From: an uncultured bacterium
GTDB lineage: Bacteria > Verrucomicrobiota > Lentisphaeria > Victivallales > Victivallaceae
Direction of reading: 5' to 3'
Assembly: GCA_900551245.1 (NCBI GenBank)
Contig: URVC01000008.1
Location: forward strand, 32,915-96,914
DNA: 64,000 nt
Under the pieces are notes generated by a model. That model was not told where the DNA came from. It searched no databases and saw nothing but the letters and a program-made list of their open reading frames with translations. A program made the position numbers and the translations under genes. Shown one piece after another: positions 35,739 to 45,600 of the stretch (position 1 is its first letter; each line of letters begins with the position of its first letter).

Positions 35739-36983
35739 ATGAAACATGATATTCTGGTTGTCGGCGGCGGCCCCGCCGGTGTCGGAGCCGCACTCGCCGC
35801 AGCGGAAAACGGAGCCAAAACCCTGCTGCTGGAACGTACCGGCAGACTCGGCGGGACCGCGGTCCAAAGCCTCGTCGGGCCCTTCATGGGCGGCGTCAAC
35901 AGCCGGTACAAAGAGAAAATTCTGACGGCGCTCGGCGGCCATACCGGAGATTTCCGGAAGATGGACCTGCAACTTTACGATCTGCTTTCCGCATCCGGCG
36001 TTGAAATTCAGCTTCACGCCGGAGTGCATCAACCGATTCAGAAAGGGAAGCGGGTGGTCGGAGTCACCGCCGATCTGCCCGATGGACCGGCGGATTTTTC
36101 CGCTGACGCGGTGATCGACGCGACCGGCGACGGCACAGTTGCATTCCGGGCAGGAGTTCCATTCGAAATCGGCAGGGATGAAGACGGTCTGACGCAACCG
36201 ATGAGCATCATGTTCACCATCGACCATATCGCGCCGGAAAGTCGTTTTCTCTGTCACTCCGAGGAGATGGCGCGTGAAGTGAGCATCGGCGGCAGAAGCT
36301 GGGAAGAACTCACGCTGGAAGCCGGAAACCGGGGCGAACTGCCCTCGCTGGTCGGCGTGGTGCGTCTCTACGCCGGTCTGTATCCGGATGAATCCATCGT
36401 CAACGCCGCGCAAATCAACTTTCTGAACGGGACCTCCGCCTCTGATCTCACCCGGGCGGAAATCGAATGCCGCCGTCAGGCGTGGCAGATTCTGGAATTC
36501 CTGCGCCGGACGCTTCCCGGCTACGAGAATGCCCGGATTTCCAGCATGCCTGCTGCCGTCGGGGTGCGGGAAACCCGGCGCTTCGAAGGGTGTGCTCGAC
36601 TGGAGAAGGCAGACTGTCTCAGCGGCCGGGTCTTCGATGATGCGGTCGTCTTCGACGCGGTCTTCGGCATCGACATTCATAACCCCTCCGGCGGCGGACA
36701 GGCGGCAGGGCGAAGAGATTTCGCCACCGGTTCTGCGGAACGAGTACAGCCATACACCATTCCCTACGGGGTGATGGTGCCGCGAGAGATCGATGGCCTG
36801 CTCTTCACCGGGCGCTGCATCAGCGCTTCCCATGAAGCGCTTGCCAGTTGTCGGGTGATGTGCATCGCCATGGCCCTGGGCGGAGCGGCAGGAAGCGCGG
36901 CGGCTTATGCCGTCCGGCAGGGAATTCCTCTGCGCCGGGTGCCGGTCCACCGGCTGGCGGAGCAGCTGCGCGCCCGCCCCTGA
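35739..36983 (+). CDS. FAD-dependent oxidoreductase
   Basis: The 414-residue protein starts with the dinucleotide-binding motif VVGGGPAGVGAALAAAENG followed by LLLERTGRLGGTAVQ. It later has DAVIDATGDGTVAF and, near the C-terminus, the second flavin contact region DGLLFTGRCISASHEALAS ... MALGGAAGSAAAYA. This is the FAD_oxidored family, often associated in Lentisphaerota and Planctomycetota with carbohydrate-rich loci; the substrate is unknown. No signal peptide. It is divergent from the PocR/AraC regulator and convergent with the hydrolase gene. Confidence 0.85.
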   Translation: MKHDILVVGGGPAGVGAALAAAENGAKTLLLERTGRLGGTAVQSLVGPFMGGVNSRYKEKILTALGGHTGDFRKMDLQLYDLLSASGVEIQLHAGVHQPIQKGKRVVGVTADLPDGPADFSADAVIDATGDGTVAFRAGVPFEIGRDEDGLTQPMSIMFTIDHIAPESRFLCHSEEMAREVSIGGRSWEELTLEAGNRGELPSLVGVVRLYAGLYPDESIVNAAQINFLNGTSASDLTRAEIECRRQAWQILEFLRRTLPGYENARISSMPAAVGVRETRRFEGCARLEKADCLSGRVFDDAVVFDAVFGIDIHNPSGGGQAAGRRDFATGSAERVQPYTIPYGVMVPREIDGLLFTGRCISASHEALASCRVMCIAMALGGAAGSAAAYAVRQGIPLRRVPVHRLAEQLRARP

Positions 36984-36993
36984 CTGCCGGCAG

Positions 36994-38046
36994 TCATTTC
37001 AGATAGCGGGTGTAGAACTGTTCGAGCTTGTCGAACGGAATCTTTTCAAAGTTGTCGTAAAGATCCACATGACTCGCGCCGGGGACGATCAGCAGCTCCT
37101 TGTTGTCGCCGGTCAGCTTCTTGAAGGCGTCCTCGCTGAAATAGCGCGAATGCGCCTTTTCACCGTGAACCAGCAGACAGGCGGAGCGGATCTCGCTGCT
37201 GTAGGTGAGCAGCGGCGCGTTGAGAAACGCCAGCGTCGAAGTCTTGTTCCACCCCTGGTTGGAGTTGAGCGAACGGGGGTGGTAGCCGCGGGGGGTTTTG
37301 TAGTAGGCGAAGTAGTCCCGGACGAACTGCGGAGCATCCGCCGGGAGAACATCCGGCACGCCGCCGGCGGTCTCATATTTCCCGCTTTTCGCATCCCGAA
37401 GCCGCTGTGCGCAGAGCTGCCGCCGCAGTTCGTAACGGCCGTCGGCATTCATCGAATCGAAATAGCCGTTGGCGCTGACCCGGCTCATGTCGTACATGGT
37501 GACGGCGGCCGTCCCCTTGATGCGGGGATCGTTCGCGGCGGCGTTGAGGGCGAAGCCGCCCCAGCCGCAGATGCCGAGAATGCCGACCTTCTCCGCATCG
37601 ACGTACGGCAGGAGCGAAAGGCAGTCCACCGCGGCGGAAAAGTCCTCCGTGTTGAGGTCGGGTGACGCCACGAACCGGGGCTCCCCGGAACTCTCTCCGG
37701 TGAAGGAGGGGTCGAATGCGAGCGTCACAAAACCGCGCCGCGCCAGCTCCTGCGCGTACAGTCCGGAGGACTGCTCCTTGACCGCCCCGAACGGACCGCT
37801 GACGGCGATGGCGGCGTACTTCTTCGCCGGGTCGAACTCCTTCGGCCGGTAGAGGTGGCCGGCAAGCTCAATGCCGAACCGGTTCCGGAACCGGATATCC
37901 TGCACCGGAATCGCGGGGTCTGTCTTGAAAATACGGGTATCGTTCGCAATGGAATTCATTTCGGTCTCCTTTTTCTGAATGTTGTCCGCGGCGGCGATTC
38001 CCACCGCGCCGAGCAGTGCAACTGCTGTTACCAGTAATCGTTTCAT
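36994..38046 (-). CDS. Secreted alpha/beta hydrolase with cysteine nucleophile elbow
   Basis: This 350-residue protein has a signal peptide (MKRLLVTAVALLGAVGIAAA). The alpha/beta-hydrolase fold shows GLYAQELARRGFVTLAFDPSFTGESSG and a nucleophile elbow GICGWGG, in which cysteine occupies the usual serine position, as in dienelactone hydrolases and YcjY-like proteins. An acidic residue and histidine can be placed at VHGEKAHS and PGASHVDLYD. It is the last gene of a four-gene minus-strand operon. An AAGGAGAG site precedes the ATG. Substrate unknown. Confidence 0.83.
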   Translation of the reverse strand: MKRLLVTAVALLGAVGIAAADNIQKKETEMNSIANDTRIFKTDPAIPVQDIRFRNRFGIELAGHLYRPKEFDPAKKYAAIAVSGPFGAVKEQSSGLYAQELARRGFVTLAFDPSFTGESSGEPRFVASPDLNTEDFSAAVDCLSLLPYVDAEKVGILGICGWGGFALNAAANDPRIKGTAAVTMYDMSRVSANGYFDSMNADGRYELRRQLCAQRLRDAKSGKYETAGGVPDVLPADAPQFVRDYFAYYKTPRGYHPRSLNSNQGWNKTSTLAFLNAPLLTYSSEIRSACLLVHGEKAHSRYFSEDAFKKLTGDNKELLIVPGASHVDLYDNFEKIPFDKLEQFYTRYLK

Positions 38047-38078
38047 TCCGCACTCTCCTTCATCGTTTCGGGCAGGTG

Positions 38079-38618
38079 TCAGACGGCCCGCCCCATTTCA
38101 TACGCCTCCCGGTACGCCGGAAGAGCTTTGATCTCACCTTTCTCATAGGCGCCGACGCCGTAGAGAATGCCGCGCTCCCGGCTGCCTTCGAGGCAATCCT
38201 CGGTGAAGCCGCGGAGGCTCTCGACCGTCCGGCGCATCGCGTCGACGCGGGAATCCGCCGCCGTCAGAATGAAGTAAAACTCCTTGTTCGAAATCGCCGT
38301 GTAACGCGGGCAGCTCCGGTCGATCAGCGTCTTGAGCTGGGCGCACATCGTGTAGAAGTAGACCGGGGTCGCGAGAACGATCACATCGGCGGCGACCATC
38401 TTCTCCAGAATTTCCGCCACGTCATCCTGTTGCACGCAGGGGCGCGTGGCGTTGGCGCAGGCGCCGCATCCGGTGCAGTAGTGAATCGTCTTCTCCGCGA
38501 GGAAAATCTTTTCCGCACGGTGACCGGCGTCCGCCGCGCCGCGCAGAAACTGATCGCACAGAAGATCGGAATTTCCGCCGCGCCGCGGGCTCGAAGAGAT
38601 CAGGAGAACCTTTTTCAT
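38079..38618 (-). CDS. NADPH-dependent FMN reductase / iron-sulfur flavoprotein-type protein
   Basis: ATG 38618 is chosen because GGAGG lies 6 bases upstream; a GTG two codons earlier overlaps that site. The 179-residue product has the flavodoxin-fold opening KVLLISSSPRRGGNSDLLCDQF. A cysteine cluster CTGCGACANATRPC (about 48-61) is characteristic of ISF-type reductases, then ADVIVLATPVYFYTMCAQLKTLIDR. It probably transfers electrons from NAD(P)H through FMN, possibly with an Fe-S cluster. Its operon partners are an SDR and a cyclophilin-like protein. Confidence 0.85.
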   Translation of the reverse strand: MKKVLLISSSPRRGGNSDLLCDQFLRGAADAGHRAEKIFLAEKTIHYCTGCGACANATRPCVQQDDVAEILEKMVAADVIVLATPVYFYTMCAQLKTLIDRSCPRYTAISNKEFYFILTAADSRVDAMRRTVESLRGFTEDCLEGSRERGILYGVGAYEKGEIKALPAYREAYEMGRAV

Positions 38619-38642
38619 ATTCACCTCCGGCTTTCAGTAACG

Positions 38643-39398
38643 TTATTTCACCGTGTAGCCGCCGTCGACCGCAATCCCCTGCCCGACGATGAACGAAGCG
38701 GCCGGACTGCAGAGCCAGAGCACCGTCGAAGCCACCTCCTCCGGATGCCCGAAGCGGCCGATCGGCTCGGCCACTCCCTGAATCGCACCGGTCGCCAGCA
38801 TCTTCTCCACCATCGGGGTTTCGATCGTCGCCGGACAGACCGCGTTGATGCGGATGCCGCGGGCAGCGTATTCCAATGCCGCGCACTTGGTCATCCCCAG
38901 CACCGCATGTTTGGAGGCGTGATAGGCCACCCGCCCCGGCAGGCCGATCAGGCCGCCGATGGAGGAGCAGTTGACGATGGAGTATCCCCCGCCCTGCTGG
39001 CGGAGCATCTGGCGAAGTTCGTATTTCATGCAGAGGAACATGCTCCGCAGATTGATGTTCATCACCCGGTCGAACTCGGAGGATTCCAGTTCGGCAGTCT
39101 CCACGTCGTCACTCATGATTCCGGCGTTGTTGTAGGCGCAGTCGAGGCGGCCGAAGGTGTCGGCGGCGAACGCGACCATCTTCTGGACCTGCTCCTCGTC
39201 GGTCACGTCGCAGACGGTCCAGGCGGCGTTGAGCCCCTCCGCCGTCAGAGAATCGGTGATTTCCCGAAGGAGCTTCTCCCGCCGTCCCGCCAGGACGACC
39301 GAAGCCCCTGCCCGGGCGAACATCTCCGCAGTCGCCTTGCCGATCCCGCTGGTCGCACCGGCAACCAGAGCGACTTTTCCATTCAATTCATAATCCAT
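38643..39398 (-). CDS. Short-chain dehydrogenase/reductase
   Basis: The 251-residue protein has the classical SDR features: [14 protein letters not shown] (cofactor binding, about 14-27), NNAGIM near 91-96, a catalytic serine near 144, YHASK (Tyr and Lys of the active site, about 158-162), and a C-terminal [11 protein letters not shown]. It is 25 bp downstream of the cyclophilin-like gene with a GGAGG site. The absence of DGG-distal specificity motifs prevents a substrate call. Confidence 0.92.
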   Translation of the reverse strand: MDYELNGKVALVAGATSGIGKATAEMFARAGASVVLAGRREKLLREITDSLTAEGLNAAWTVCDVTDEEQVQKMVAFAADTFGRLDCAYNNAGIMSDDVETAELESSEFDRVMNINLRSMFLCMKYELRQMLRQQGGGYSIVNCSSIGGLIGLPGRVAYHASKHAVLGMTKCAALEYAARGIRINAVCPATIETPMVEKMLATGAIQGVAEPIGRFGHPEEVASTVLWLCSPAASFIVGQGIAVDGGYTVK

Positions 39399-39423
39399 TG
39401 CTCATTCCTCCTGTGTTGCGAAT

Positions 39424-40317
39424 TCACTCTGCCAGTTCAATCCGGACCTCGTAACTGCCGCGCAATCCGGCAATCCGGGAGAGCTCACACGTTACGACCC
39501 CGATATTGATCTGATGGCCATATTGTGCCGAATTGGCCTCGTCTTCGAAAAGAATTGTAAAATAGTTCCCGTCACGCGCGAAATCGATGTCGCCGTTGAG
39601 CCAGCCGTAATGCACCTCGCTCTCGCGGTAGGGGAGCGGTTCGGCCAGCACGCCGCAGAAATCGTGGGAATACCGGCTCATCCGCACCGTGACCGGCAGC
39701 CGGGTGATCAGCGCCTTCGCCGTTTCGCTGTCGTTCAGGATCCCGGGGATGACCGTATCGCCGAAGTGCATCCGGATCTTCGTGCCGCTCTTCAACACCC
39801 GCGTCGGCATGGCGGGATTTTCCCGCTGCATGACCGCTCCGTCGGAGGCGAGCCGCTTGGCCGGCCTCTTCGGCACGGCCGCGAATGTCACGGTCGGATT
39901 TCCCCGCCCCAGAGCGGCCTTCAAGCCGTCGGGATTCTCCACTTTTCCCAGCACGGTATAACGGTAGGGGGAAGAGAAGTTCTCGTAAAACAGCACCACC
40001 GTGGAGCTGCCGTACAGCATCAGATCGCCGCACCGGATCGTTCCGGGCGTTTCCGCCTTTGCCGGCAGCGGATTCGCCAGATCGGCATATTTCTCATTGC
40101 CGTTGAGCTCCCGCATTTCGACCGTCAGCGGCAGTCGTTGCAGGAACGCGGCGGCGGCCTCATTTTCCGCAGGAACGACGGTAAAACGGGCGGAACCGAC
40201 GATGATTTCAATACGATCTCTCATTGCATTGCCTTTCGTTTTCTCCGCACACACGACCAAAATCAGCACAAAAGCGATGACAACACCCAATCCGATTGTG
40301 GAATACCACCTGTGCAT
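39424..40317 (-). CDS. Tandem cyclophilin-like fold membrane-anchored protein
   Basis: ATG 40317 is chosen because GGAGG lies 7 bases upstream; it yields a 297-residue protein with a signal anchor (about 5-24, IGLGVVIAFVLILVVC). Two copies of a cyclophilin-like domain follow. The first (about 33-145) has LPLTVEMRELNGNEKYADL and GDLMLYGSSTVVLFYE. The second (about 180-295) has LPVTVRMSRYSHDFCGVL and GDIDFARDGNYFTILFED. The VVC at the end of the anchor could be a lipobox. Single-domain relatives often sit beside SDR and flavoprotein genes, as here. Function unknown. Confidence 0.8.
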   Translation of the reverse strand: MHRWYSTIGLGVVIAFVLILVVCAEKTKGNAMRDRIEIIVGSARFTVVPAENEAAAAFLQRLPLTVEMRELNGNEKYADLANPLPAKAETPGTIRCGDLMLYGSSTVVLFYENFSSPYRYTVLGKVENPDGLKAALGRGNPTVTFAAVPKRPAKRLASDGAVMQRENPAMPTRVLKSGTKIRMHFGDTVIPGILNDSETAKALITRLPVTVRMSRYSHDFCGVLAEPLPYRESEVHYGWLNGDIDFARDGNYFTILFEDEANSAQYGHQINIGVVTCELSRIAGLRGSYEVRIELAE

Positions 40318-40624
40318 GCAGCACCTCCTTCCAGTCCATTTTTTCTGCGGCCATCGACATTCCGGGGATGTCACTACTCAATGTAAACGATTTTTATGAA
40401 ATAGCAAATACTTATTTCTTATATCATGATATGCCTTAAAACCATAACACAAACGACCTGTTCCGGGATTGTCTCCGGACGCGGCACCGGGAGAACTCCG
40501 GCGGGAAACCGGCGAATGCCGGAGAGTTGAAAAGCGGTGGAACAGTGCTATTGTAAGAAGAAGTCGCCCGGGGCAACAGCCTCCGGACTGACCCGGATAC
40601 CAGCATGGAAGACCCCAGCCGAAT
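40318..40624. promoter_or_regulatory. Divergent regulatory region between LysR gene and redox operon
   Basis: About 307 bp with no gene. It has an AT-rich core (40380-40440) containing a perfect 12-bp palindrome ATATCATGATAT (40421-40432) and the interrupted repeat ATAGCAAATACTTAT (40401-40415). The latter fits the T-N11-A half-site pattern of LysR regulators. The LysR gene lies to the right and the controlled operon to the left, the usual arrangement. Promoter boxes are not clear enough to assign. Confidence 0.45.
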
Positions 40625-41533
40625 ATGGAACTCAGAGTATTGCGCTATTTTCTCGGAGTGGCCGACACCGGAAGCATGACCGGAGCGGCCCGCGCCCTGC
40701 ATGTCACCCAGCCGACCCTCTCCCGCCAGCTGCAGGAGCTGGAGGAGGAGCTGGGGCAGAAACTCTTCGTGCGCGGGAGCCACTCGGTAACGCTGACGCC
40801 GGAGGGAATGCTTCTGCGCAAACGGGCCGAAGAGATTCTCGACATGGTCCGCAAGACGGAGACGGAGTTCGGTTCGCTCGGCGAAACCGTCGCCGGAGAG
40901 GTCCACATCGGCGGCGGCGAAACCGAAGCGATGCGACAGATCGCCCGGCTCATCCGGGAGCTGCAGCAGGAGTATCCGCAACTGCGCTTCCACCTCTACA
41001 GCGGCAACGCCGAGGATGTGACCGAGCGACTCGACAAAGGTCTGCTGGATTTCGGGCTGCTGATCCAGCCGGTGGACATCGCCCGGTACCATTCGCTCGA
41101 ACTGCCGGAGCGGGATGTCTGGGGGGTCATCATGCGCAGAGACAGCCCGTTGGCCGAAAAAAGCGCCATCACGCGCGAAGATTTGAACGGCGTGCCGCTG
41201 ATCTGTTCACGGCAGGTCATGCGGCGGATCTCCCAGGAGAACGCCTATGCCGAATGGTTCGGCGAGAATCACGGGCAGCTGAACGTAACCGCCACCTACA
41301 ACTTGATCTACAACGCCGCGCTTCTGGTGGAGGAAGGGGTCGGATATGCAATCACTCTGGATAAACTGGTCGACGTGACCGGGCACAGCGAACTCTGCTT
41401 CCGCCCGCTGGCGCCGAAGGTGGAATCCGGGGTCAACATTGTCTGGAAAAAGCATCAGCTCTTCTCCCGGGCCGCCGAACTCTTTCTCGACCGGCTCCGG
41501 CGGCACCTCGCCGCCGGTCCAGCGGAAACCTGA
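40625..41533 (+). CDS. LysR-family transcriptional regulator
   Basis: The 302-residue protein begins MELRVLRYFLGVADTGSMTGAARALHVTQPTLSRQLQELEEELG, quoted here in family terms as the LysR winged helix-turn-helix (residues 1-60). An effector-binding domain follows (about 90-290). It is divergent from the cyclophilin/SDR/flavoprotein/hydrolase operon, which it probably activates. Such LysR-linked redox clusters are common in gut anaerobes; the inducer is unknown. Confidence 0.9.
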   Translation: MELRVLRYFLGVADTGSMTGAARALHVTQPTLSRQLQELEEELGQKLFVRGSHSVTLTPEGMLLRKRAEEILDMVRKTETEFGSLGETVAGEVHIGGGETEAMRQIARLIRELQQEYPQLRFHLYSGNAEDVTERLDKGLLDFGLLIQPVDIARYHSLELPERDVWGVIMRRDSPLAEKSAITREDLNGVPLICSRQVMRRISQENAYAEWFGENHGQLNVTATYNLIYNAALLVEEGVGYAITLDKLVDVTGHSELCFRPLAPKVESGVNIVWKKHQLFSRAAELFLDRLRRHLAAGPAET

Positions 41534-41574
41534 CCGATTCGGACATCCGGGATTTCCGCGGAGGATGCGGGCTG

Positions 41575-42504
41575 TTACGTACCGTCTCCGGCGACGTTGC
41601 ACGCTTGCAGGGAGGGTCGTTTCCGCCGGCGGTACTCCCGGGGCGGGCACCCGAATTTCTTTCGGAAGAGCCGGGAAAAGTATCCGCCGTCGCCATATCC
41701 GGCCAGCCGGGCAACCTGTGCCACCGGCAATGCCGACTCGAGCAGCAGCTTCGCCCCCCGGTTCAGCCGCAGCTCCGCCAGATAGTCGCCGGGGGAACGG
41801 CCGGTCACCTGTCGGAAAAGTCGCTCCAATGTCCGCACGGAGATTCCGCTTCCGCGTGCGAGATCAGAGATCTGCAGAGCATCGGTGCAATGCCGCTCCA
41901 GATAGGTCAGCAGCCGGCCGATCTCCCCCAATGCGGCCGTCGTCTCGCTGCAGTTTCGCGTCGCCGCCCGCGAAATCAACAGGATGAGCTGCATAAATCC
42001 GGCCATCATGCCGAATGCACAGCCGGGACGCGCCGCCTCCTGTTCGGCGAGCACTCTTGCGAGAATCCGCTCCGCTTCACGCATCTCCGTCTCCCCAAGC
42101 TTCACCGCGGTCGGCAGCAGCGAGTCGGCCAGCGTCGGAGACGCCTCAAAAAAGGCAATGTATCCCGCCAGCGTCCGCAACTCGCCCAGCGGCAGATCCA
42201 GCAGTTCCGGCAGATAGAGCACATTGACAATCTCCAGGTCCTGCAGATCCCGGTAGCAGTGCAGAGCACCGGGACGAATCAGATAGACATCGCCGCGTTC
42301 CAGCTGTGTCTCCCCCTGTTCCGTCACATGCACTCCGCCTCCGGAGCGAACCAGCACCAGCTCAAAAAAATCATGCCCGTGAACCACATCGATGTTCAGG
42401 AAATAGCGCTTGGCCACCACGCGGAGCCCGTGCACGATATCGCGAAACACACTGCTCCGCGGTATCGTGAGTATCGCCGTATGATTGTCACGCACAATGC
42501 TCAT
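41575..42504 (-). CDS. AraC-family regulator with cupin sensor
   Basis: The 309-residue protein has an N-terminal cupin (about 30-110, with HGHDFFELVLVRSGGG and LERGDVYLIRPGALHCY). Its C-terminal AraC DNA-binding domain (about 195-295) has ISDLARGSGISVRTLERLFRQ and VARLAGYGDGGYFSRLFRKKFG. This is the layout of RhaS/RhaR-type sugar-responsive activators. It is divergent from the giant GH2 gene across a 162-bp AT-rich region with repeated TTGTC boxes, so it probably regulates that gene. Confidence 0.9.
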   Translation of the reverse strand: MSIVRDNHTAILTIPRSSVFRDIVHGLRVVAKRYFLNIDVVHGHDFFELVLVRSGGGVHVTEQGETQLERGDVYLIRPGALHCYRDLQDLEIVNVLYLPELLDLPLGELRTLAGYIAFFEASPTLADSLLPTAVKLGETEMREAERILARVLAEQEAARPGCAFGMMAGFMQLILLISRAATRNCSETTAALGEIGRLLTYLERHCTDALQISDLARGSGISVRTLERLFRQVTGRSPGDYLAELRLNRGAKLLLESALPVAQVARLAGYGDGGYFSRLFRKKFGCPPREYRRRKRPSLQACNVAGDGT

Positions 42505-42537
42505 TGCCCGGATTCCACATAAAAATCATTTTTCAAA

Positions 42538-42602
42538 TTGTCGTAAAAATACCACTTTTTGTCGCATTTGTCAAATCTTTTTTCAAAATCATCGAGTATA
42601 AT
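42538..42602 (+). promoter_or_regulatory. Regulatory region of the GH2 gene with repeated TTGTCG boxes
   Basis: Two TTGTCG boxes (42538-42543 and 42559-42564) lie 21 bp apart, two helical turns, followed by TTGTCA at 42568-42573. A perfect -10 TATAAT lies at 42597-42602 with no good -35 at 17 bp. This is the usual picture for an activator-dependent promoter, here presumably bound by the divergent AraC protein. Confidence 0.5.
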
Positions 42603-42666
42603 ATGTTCAGAGAAACATAAAATACCAGCAATTTACCGACGGTATGGAAAGGAACCTGTTACAGCA

Positions 42667-45600
42667 ATGAAAAAAAGTTTGTACCACGCAGCGCTGGGAA
42701 TACTGCTCCCGGTGACAATGTTGGCGGTAGAATGGAAGCCGGCGGACCGGGCACTCCCCGCCATGCCGCCGCTGAAACCGCGAGAAGAAATTCGAATTCA
42801 GACTCCGGCCGGGAAATTCCGGCCTGCGGATATGCGTTGGAGCCTCTCTCTGAACGGCCGCTGGAAGTTCTCCGGCCTGAGTTCTTCGGTCACGCCGTTC
42901 CCAGCGCCATCGGCCGGAGAACTCGCCTTTGTCCGCCCGGAGTTCGATGACAAGACGTGGGAGGAGATCCCGGTTCCGCTCAACTGGTACATGGTTCCGA
43001 AATACTCCTACAGCAAAGTGTTGAAAACCGGCGAAGCCGTCGATCCGGTCAGCGCCGGAGGCGCCGATGCGAAAAAGACCATCAACTCCTATTTCAAAGG
43101 CTGCTATCGTCACACCTTCACTCTCCCCTCTCCGCTGCCCGTCGGGCGTCTCGAACTGCAGTTTGACGGGATCGGCTACGAGGCGGAAATCTACGTCAAC
43201 GGCGCCCATGCCGGACACCATCAGGGCGATTTCGTTCCTTCCCGGTTCGATGTGACCGATCTGGTGAAGCCGGGCAGGAATCTTGTCGCACTGCGCGTGC
43301 TTTCCGATTTCCGTCCGCCGGATGGGAAATTCACCCGCACCTACGGGGCGATGTGGGATCCCTCCTGCTTCAAGGGAGGGATCTGGCTGCCAGTCCGCAT
43401 CGTGGCAAAACCGGCACCTCGAATCGACCGCCTGCTGCTCACGCCGGATGCAACCGGAAATCTGCGGGTTGATTACACGGTGGTGCATACCGGGAAGGAG
43501 CCCGTCGTCGTCACCCCCGGCGTCACGGTGAACAATGCACGCGCCTTTGCCGAATGCGCCGGTCGGGAGTTCCCGGCCGTCACGCTCCGTCCCGGCGTCA
43601 ACCGGGGGACGCTTCGCCTCTCCTTCCCCGCGCCGAAACTGTGGAGTCCGGCCGCGCCTCATCTCTACTATGCGACCCTCCACTTCCGGACCGGCGACAA
43701 GGTGCTCAGCGCGGAAACTGCGCGGTTCGGGTTCCGGGAATTCAAGGTCGACGGCACCGGATTCTCCCTCAACGGCGAACCGGTCTACCTCTATTTCGAA
43801 AGCCTCCATTCCGTTCGCTTCGGCGGGTACAACACGCCGGACGGCAATGCGATCTCTCCCCGAACCGTGATCGAAGGGTACCTCCGCAAAGGGTACAACA
43901 TGCTGCGGACCGCTCATATGCCGGTGCGCCAGGAGGTGCTCGACCTCGCGGACGAACTCGGCATGATGATCTACGACGAATGGAGCTGCTGCTTCATCAC
44001 CGGCATGGATGAGAAGAAGTTCGAAGCGAACAATCTGCCGGAACTGGAGCGCTTTCTGCTCGCCGATTACAATCACCCCTCGGTGGTCATGTGGAGCCTC
44101 GGCAACGAAGTCTCTCATCGCCGCGACCCGGCAATCGCGCGCCAGCTGGCCAAGCAGAGCAGGCTCACCCGCAGAATCGATCTCCAGAAACGGCCGATCT
44201 GCGCCTTTGCCGGCAACGGGGACATCGATCTCTACGGGGCAACCAACATCGACACCGACGTGGTCGATCTGCATCTCTACACGGGAATCAACGGGGCATG
44301 GACCCGCTGGAACAGCGCGTTTGATCACCACTACAACCGCGCAGTTCAGGTCTTCGGCAAGGATGGCCGACTGAACAAGCCGTACATCATCTCCGAATGT
44401 ATCGGCGGCGGCTGGGGCATGCAGCCGGATCCCTCGTTCCGGCTCGGCGACATCGATCGCTACCTCGACCGGATCCAGCGCACCTACACCTGGGGGAATC
44501 CCGGCGCCGCCGGCTACTCCGGCGTGATCGGCGTCGCCGCGGCAACCGATCCCGGCCGCGGCCCCCGCTATCTGCAAAATCGCCTGGGAATCCGGCTCGC
44601 CGAACTGATCCGGCGCGACACCCGGATTGCCGGCTTCGCGCCGTGGTTCGCCATTCACAACATGGAGAACGCCACCCTCTGGAATCAGCCGATCTACCCC
44701 GGTCTCCGCTATCCCGGTCAGGAGCGTCTCATGCCCCGTCAGCTCACGGTACCCGGGCGTTATGAACTGGAAGCATTTCTGCTCAACCAGAACGGTCCCA
44801 GGCTGAAGGCGCCCCGGCTCCGGATTGCGTTGTCCGCCGCGGGCGGAATCCAGCAGCTCGCCGAAGTGAAATTCCCCCCTCTCGCGCAACGAAGCTCCAC
44901 CAAGGTCCCCGTCGTCATCGAGCTGCCGGCCGGGCTGAACAGCGGTGCGGCAGAAATACGCCTGACCCTGTTCGACGGAGAACGGGAGATCGGCCGCAAT
45001 GGCTATGAGGTCACCCTTCAGCCGACGGCGGAGGCGCTCCGCCCGGCGAAGAATCCGCGGACGGTCGCACTGCTCGCCTCCCACCCGGAACTGGAATCCC
45101 TGCTCAAACAGCTGAAAATTCCGTTTGACAAGCTGGAACGCCCGGAAGAGCTAACTCAGTACCAGCGGGCAATTCTCCCGCCGGCTCCGACGCACGATTC
45201 CCGGCTCATCACCGCGATGCGGCAGTGGGTGAAGAAGGGAGGATTTCTGCTGATTCTCGAACCGGGCGACTCCGAACTGCCCGGATATCCGGAATTCAAG
45301 GTCATCGAGGCGCCCAACCCCCTGATTGAAGCGATCATTCCGGCTCATCCGCTCTTCTCCGGTCTCCAGGTTGACGATCTCGACATCTGGGCGGAAAATC
45401 CGGAGGGCAGCGTGGCGATCAACGTGCTCTCCCCGTTGAACACCACCGCGCTCGCAGCCAGAGGAGCCGCCACCTACGATCACGCGCTCGGCGCCGCGGC
45501 GGCAGAAGCAAAAGACGGAGCGGGGCGTGTTCTCATATCGACCTTCCGCGCCCTTCCGATCTGGAAACAGAATGGAGCTGCCGCGCGCCTTCTCGGCAAT

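Noticed and set aside
42607..45084. An 825-codon minus-strand frame opposite the GH2 gene, and similar ones at 25768-27633 and 52527-54488
   Set aside because: Each is fully antisense to a gene with strong family evidence and has no ribosome site or domain.
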